From assembly GCA_022813625.1 (NCBI GenBank), contig JAKLMB010000023.1:186001-250000 (forward strand): DNA of 64,000 bases. The letters are read 5' to 3'. Position numbers and translations under genes: made by a program. A model generated the notes under the pieces. That model was not told the origin of the DNA, ran no database searches, and worked only from the letters and a program-made list of their open reading frames with translations. The stretch comes from Aaosphaeria pasadenensis. Its lineage: Eukaryota > Ascomycota > Dothideomycetes > Pleosporales. Shown here piece after piece: positions 59,135 to 64,000 of this stretch. Positions within the stretch are counted from its first letter, which is position 1, and each line of letters opens with the position of its first letter.

Positions 59135-61672
59135 ATGGCCATCCTCAGATATCTTGCGGCCCTTTCGGTCGCTGTCAGCTCTATCGATGCATCATGCCCG
59201 TATATGGCAAATGACGCAAGAGACCTCCCCGCAAGCCACCCTCCCGTTCGAAGGGCTGAGGACTACACAAACACCGATGAGTTTCTCAAGAAATATGAGA
59301 TCGACGATACGGACACTTATCTCACGAGCGATGTCGGGGGGGCTTTTGAAGACCAAGAGAGTCTCAAGGCTGGAGAGCGAGGCCCCACACTGCTAGAAGA
59401 CTTCATCTTTCGTCAAAAGGTAGCTTAACCCAGACGTCATAACGACAATTGCTCACACAAGTAGATCACTCATTTTGATCATGAACGCGTCCCTGAGCGA
59501 GGTATGCTAGTCTCTTATTCGACTACTCTGAGAATTACCTTGCTAGACGAAGCCTATCATTGTTTACCACCCCACTTGTATTGTTCGTTGCACAGTATGT
59601 GACCGTGCTGACCTTTCTAGCTGTCCATGCCAGAGGCGCAGGAGCCCACGGTGTGTTCGAATCTTACGGAGATTGGTCGAATATTACAGGCGCATCGTTT
59701 CTGAGCTCGCCCGGAAAATCAACGCCCGTTTTCCTCCGCTTTTCAACAGTTGCAGGCAGCCGTGGCTCTGCTGATACTGTTCGAGATGTTCATGGGTTTG
59801 CCGTCCGATTCTATACAGACGAGGGCAACTACGGTGAGTAAATGCAGTCTTGAATAGTGAAGTTCCAATCTCTGATCATGTCATAGATATCGTCGGTAAT
59901 AATGTCCCTGTGTTCTTTATCCAGGATGCAATCAAGTTCCCTGATCTCATTCATGCTGTCAAACCAAGCCCGGATAGTGAGATTCCCCAAGCAGCTACTG
60001 CCCATGATACAGCTTGGGACTTTTTCAGCCAACAGCCCAGTACCTTACACACCCTATTCTGGGCTATGAGCGGCCATGGCACGGTCCGTTCGTATCGACA
60101 TATGGATGGTTGGGGTGTCCATACCTTCCGCTTCGTTACAGACAGTGGCAAAAGCAAACTCGTCAAATTCCGCTTCCGAACGCTTCAAGGCAAAGCATCT
60201 TTGGTGTGGGAAGAGGCGCAGATCACTGCCGGCAAGAACGCCGACTATCATCGCCAGGACTTGTTTGATTCCATCAACAAAGGACTCTACCCTGAATGGG
60301 AGGTGTGTACTCAATCCAATCGGGTCCTACCATAGGACTTACTGACAATGCTATAGTTCGAGGCACAGATCATGGAAGAGGAAGACCAACTTCGCTTTGG
60401 CTTTGATGTATTAGATCCCACCAAAATTGTGCCGGAAGAACTCGTTCCCTTCACGCCGCTTGGTAAATTGACTCTCAACCGAAACCCAAGGAACTACTTT
60501 GCCGAGACTGAACAGGTCATGGTAAGTGTAATTATATTTTCAATACCATTACCGATCTAATAAATCTTTAGTTCCAACCTGGTCACGTTGTTCGTGGTAT
60601 CGACTTCAGTGAAGACCCTCTTCTTCAAGGACGTCTATTCTCGTATCTCGATACTCAATTGAACCGTCACAATGGTCCAAACTTTGAGCAGCTACCCATC
60701 AATCAACCCCGTGTACCATGGCATAACAACAACCGTGACGGTGCAGGACAGATGTTCATTCCACTGAACACTGCTGCGTATAGCCCCAACACACTCAACA
60801 AGGGTGCCCCATACCAGGCCAACCAAACCGCAGGCAAAGGATTCTTCACAGCACCGAACAGAAGCGTAAACAACAAACTGGTGAGAGCCAAGTCCTCCAC
60901 TTTTGGGGACGTCTGGTCTCAACCTCGGCTTTTCTTCAATTCACTTCTCCCTGTTGAGCAACAGTTCGTCATCAACGCTATTCGTTTTGAGACGGCCCAA
61001 CTGAAGAGCTCAATTGTGAAGAACAACGTTCTTATCCAGCTCAACCGAGTTAGCCATGATATTGCTACACGTGTGGCTACCGCTATAGGTCTCGAGGCCC
61101 CTGCAGAAGATCCAACCTATTACCACGACAATACCACCACTGGCGTCTCTGTCGCTAGCTCGGGTCTTTTAAAGCTGGATGGTCTCAAAGTTGGTTACCT
61201 TGCGACTAACGATGCCGCAGAAGATGAAAGCGTTGCATCCCTCAAATCATCTCTCGAATCCCTAAAGGTCGACCTTGTTGTCGTCTCGGAAAGCCTCGTC
61301 AAAGGTGTTGACCAGGCCTACTCTACCACTGATGCATCTCAGTTCGATGCAATTGTCGTAGGAAAAGGCGCTGAGTCGCTCTTCAGCCCAACTTCGGGTC
61401 TCGGCAGTGCGAACTCGACAGGCAAAGCCCGTACGAGCCCTCTTAGCACCCTTTACCCTGCTGGACGTCCTCTCCAAATCCTCCAAGACAGTTTCAGATG
61501 GGGCAAACCCATTGCCACGATCAGTAACACCACGCAAACTTTCACTGCGGCTGGCATTGAGACTGATACTCCTGGCGTGTATGTTGTAAGCGACGCATCC
61601 GGGCTGGCAAAGGGTCTCGAGGAGGGCTTGAAGACGTTCAAATTCTTGAATCGTTTCCCGCTTGACGAATGA
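59135..61672 (+). CDS. Secreted large-subunit catalase (CatB-like)
   Basis: Haem catalase that destroys hydrogen peroxide outside the cell or in the wall. Exons 59135-59419, 59465-59501, 59621-59833, 59887-60302, 60357-60521, 60572-61672 give 738 residues. A signal peptide (MAILRYLAALSVAVSSIDA) is followed by a short segment ending in a dibasic RR near residue 40, a likely propeptide site. Catalytic His110 lies in ERAVHARGAGAHG, Asn183 in DIVGNNVPVF, and the haem-ligand Tyr397 in RLFSYLDTQL. The C-terminal third (about 560-735) is the flavodoxin/DJ-1-like domain that marks large-subunit clade 2 catalases. NNTT and NRS sequons fit secretion. The second intron (59502-59620, 119 nt) is twice the usual size. 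Catalytic residues are intact. Confidence 0.96.
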
Positions 61673-62712
61673 AATTATGAGATTTCGGATCCTAGTATAG
61701 TAGCATAATTGTATTGACGCAAGCTCCACACCGTTAGACCAATATATATATAATTCACTGCATATTGCAACTGTGTTGATAATGTTTGGTCCACACCAAA
61801 CAAAGTCTATCGTAGGCCTCTCTAATTGTACGTACACTTTTTAGCCTGAGAGATTCGGCACTCTTTTCGCGCCATGATGGGGAAGAACGCTATTGATTCA
61901 CTCCACATCGGAACACCCGATGTGTAGGTTGACCAAGGCAGCGGAAGCTTCGGGTAATGACTTCAGAGCGGCATCACCAACAAATACACTAGACACTCTG
62001 AGATGCGACAACTGTCAATGCAAAGCTGTACCAAGTCGCCCATCTCTCCAATGATTTTGCCTTCCCATAGCCACCTTTTGGATATCTACTGTGCTGTACG
62101 AGCCCAATAAGTAAGCCAAGCTATGGAAATACGACGAGCTTGGTGAACGAAGCTTTTTGTAGCACCTATGTTAATTCATAGACGACGCCCGTTTAGGACT
62201 AGTCGAGTATTCAATGAACTATGTAGCATATATGACGTCCACTGGGCTCATCTCACCCCATAAAATTGCTAATAACATCGTCACCATACATACAGTCCGT
62301 CGTTCGCCATTCGGGAATTGTTTAGGTCCGATCGCGATCAGTCAATTAGTAGTGTTGCATGAAATACATGTTAAAAATTGTTCGGATATGGAGAGCATTA
62401 TTTTGAGGCACCCAGCTATAATCACAAGTGATCAGTTCACTAATATGCTCAGTTAAAGTGTCCTGACTGCAGGTACTATCTAAGGGCTGTCGTCTTTCTT
62501 TGCACTCGTGCATATCTTCCTATGTTCCTTTCTCCGCCTTTCAATAGCAACTTATATCAATCGACTACGTCAAACACTTTGTAGCGCGCCTACAGCTTTT
62601 GTGAAGACCCTCTTACTTTCCGCCACATCCGGCACTTCTCAAAGTTATAGATATTAAACCACGGCATCTAAATTCCAGATTGGCTCCCATTTACCCCAAC
62701 TACACCATCAGA
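61673..62712. promoter_or_regulatory. Region between catalase and phosphoketolase genes
   Basis: 1.04 kb holding the catalase 3' end and phosphoketolase promoter. A frame at 62214-62456 shows no family features. Nothing else supported. Confidence 0.5.
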
Positions 62713-64000
62713 ATGGCTCCATCTGTGGAAAAGACAAGCGACGACCTCAACAATCTGAGCATCTCTCCGTTCGGACAAGCCAGATCAACAGTCGAAGGAC
62801 AGCCACTGGACAATGAAGAGATTCGCAAGATGACAGATTATTTCCACGCAACCCTGTACCTATGTCTAGGGATGATCTACCTTAAAGAAAACCCTCTGCT
62901 TCGAGAGCCGCTGAAGGTCGAGCATCTCAAGCGCCGATTACTCGGACACTGGGGATCTGACGCCGGACAAAGCTTCACATACATTCACATGAACCGTCTC
63001 ATCAAGAAATACGACCTCAATGCCATCTTCATTTCTGGGCCTGGACACGGTGCACCCGCCGTTCTCTCCAACTCTTACCTCGAGGGCGTATATTCTGAAG
63101 TCTACCCAGACAAGAGCGAGGACATTACTGGCATGAGGAGGTTCTTCAAGTATTTCTCTTTTCCAGGCGGAATCGGATCGCATGCGACGCCCGAGACCCC
63201 TGGGAGTTTGCACGAGGGCGGTGAGCTAGGGTACTCCATCTCACATGCTTTCGGTACTGTCTTCGATCATCCAGAGCTAATCGCATTAACGATGGTCGGT
63301 GACGGTGAGAGCGAGACGGGGCCTCTGGCAACAAGCTGGCATTCAACAAAGTTCCTGAATCCGATCACCGACGGTGCTGTGCTACCTGTCCTCCATCTGA
63401 ATGGATACAAAATCAATAACCCTACCCTCCTTGCTCGTGTGAGCCACAACGAGCTCGAGTCTCTCTTCGTGGGATATGGCTGGACGCCTTACTTCGTTGA
63501 GGGAGACGATCTACCCACCATGCATCAAGCAATGGCGGCTACCATGGAAAAATGTATCAATGAGATCAAGGAGTATCAGAAGAAAGCTCGCGATACTGGA
63601 AAAGCATTCAGACCACGCTGGCCTATGATTGTCCTTCGAACTCCTAAGGGTTGGACCGGTCCTCGAAAGCTAGGAGACCACTTCCTGGAGGGTTTCTGGC
63701 GCTCACATCAAGTTCCGATTCCTGACGTCTTGAAAGACTCATCGAAGCTCAAGACCCTCGAAGAGTGGATGCGTAGCTACGGGCCCGAGAGACTTTTCGA
63801 CGAATCGGGCGCCATTGTTCCTGAGCTGAAAGAGCTGGCTCCGACTGGGTTGAGCAGAATGAGTGCCAATCCGATCGCCAATGGCGGCATTCTTCGACGT
63901 AAACTACACGTTCCCGATTTCCGTGATTATGCTATTGAAGTCAAATCGGGCGGCATTGAAAACTTAGGAAGTATGGCGAACTGTGCCAAGTTCTTGAGGG
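62713..64000 (+). CDS. Xylulose 5-phosphate/fructose 6-phosphate phosphoketolase, 5' part
   Basis: Thiamine diphosphate enzyme that splits xylulose 5-P (or fructose 6-P) into acetyl phosphate and glyceraldehyde 3-P (or erythrose 4-P). ATG at 62713-62715; 429 residues are visible without a break or intron and the gene continues past the window end; full family length is about 800. Signatures: LKRRLLGHWGSDAGQSF, ISGPGHGAPAVLSNSYLEG, FPGGIGSHATPETPGSLHEG and the cofactor loop VGDGESETGPLATSWHS near residue 195, then NGYKINNPTLL. These are diagnostic of phosphoketolase over transketolase. No signal peptide. Two fungal types exist; which one this is cannot be settled here. Confidence 0.97.
   Translation, partial: MAPSVEKTSDDLNNLSISPFGQARSTVEGQPLDNEEIRKMTDYFHATLYLCLGMIYLKENPLLREPLKVEHLKRRLLGHWGSDAGQSFTYIHMNRLIKKYDLNAIFISGPGHGAPAVLSNSYLEGVYSEVYPDKSEDITGMRRFFKYFSFPGGIGSHATPETPGSLHEGGELGYSISHAFGTVFDHPELIALTMVGDGESETGPLATSWHSTKFLNPITDGAVLPVLHLNGYKINNPTLLARVSHNELESLFVGYGWTPYFVEGDDLPTMHQAMAATMEKCINEIKEYQKKARDTGKAFRPRWPMIVLRTPKGWTGPRKLGDHFLEGFWRSHQVPIPDVLKDSSKLKTLEEWMRSYGPERLFDESGAIVPELKELAPTGLSRMSANPIANGGILRRKLHVPDFRDYAIEVKSGGIENLGSMANCAKFLR

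Noticed and set aside
1..64000. Secondary-metabolite cluster, transposon, virus-derived or CRISPR-like element
   Set aside because: No backbone synthase, transposase, reverse transcriptase, long terminal repeat or spaced direct-repeat array was found on either strand.

Overview
The window is nuclear DNA from a filamentous ascomycete (Pezizomycotina). The evidence is short introns of about 45-65 nt with GTANGT/GTNAGT donors, CTAAC-like branch sites and YAG acceptors; mostly orthologues typical of that group (COMPASS WD40 subunit, Isc1-type phospholipase C, eisosome Pil1, large secreted catalase, phosphoketolase); small 3' introns; and a tRNA-Asn with an intron after position 37. The class cannot be fixed from sequence alone; a dothideomycete or relative is a guess. 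I saw no transposon, CRISPR array, viral insert, rDNA or telomere.

Layout. 1-2447 is the 3' part of adenylate cyclase. 3798-32401 is gene-dense: COQ1(-), VMA12(+), VAC14(-), a DENND6-type DENN protein(+), SWD3/WDR5(-), ISC1(+), TAF12(+), MCM2(-), UBR7/Mlo2-like(+), NIF3(-), BolA2/Fra2-like(+), COG6(-), ATG9(+). Six of these form head-to-head pairs that share short promoters. Next come an intron-containing tRNA-Asn(-), RPL30(+), a Ser/Pro/Thr-rich secreted protein(-), and a kinesin with a helix-hairpin-helix tail(+). A gene-free stretch of about 7.3 kb (39784-47133) precedes a C2H2 zinc-finger regulator(+). The right side holds SEC24(-), an eisosome Pil1-family gene(-), a 3.2 kb stretch with no convincing gene, a secreted large-subunit catalase(+), and the 5' part of a phosphoketolase gene(+) that runs off the window.

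Function. There is no biosynthetic cluster or obvious operon-like system; most genes are conserved housekeeping genes. Loose themes are vesicle and vacuole traffic (VMA12, VAC14, DENND6, COG6, ATG9, SEC24, Pil1), transcription and replication (SWD3, TAF12, MCM2), and stress or carbon metabolism (adenylate cyclase, catalase, phosphoketolase). The points most worth a second look are the Kid-like chromokinesin, the long gene-free block in front of the zinc-finger gene, the degenerate PP2C domain of the cyclase, the string of divergent pairs, and strong base-composition patches in COQ1 and the 3' end of SEC24. I did not find a clearly new biological system.

All exon boundaries were derived by hand from splice consensus and reading-frame continuity. 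They should be treated as models without transcript support.
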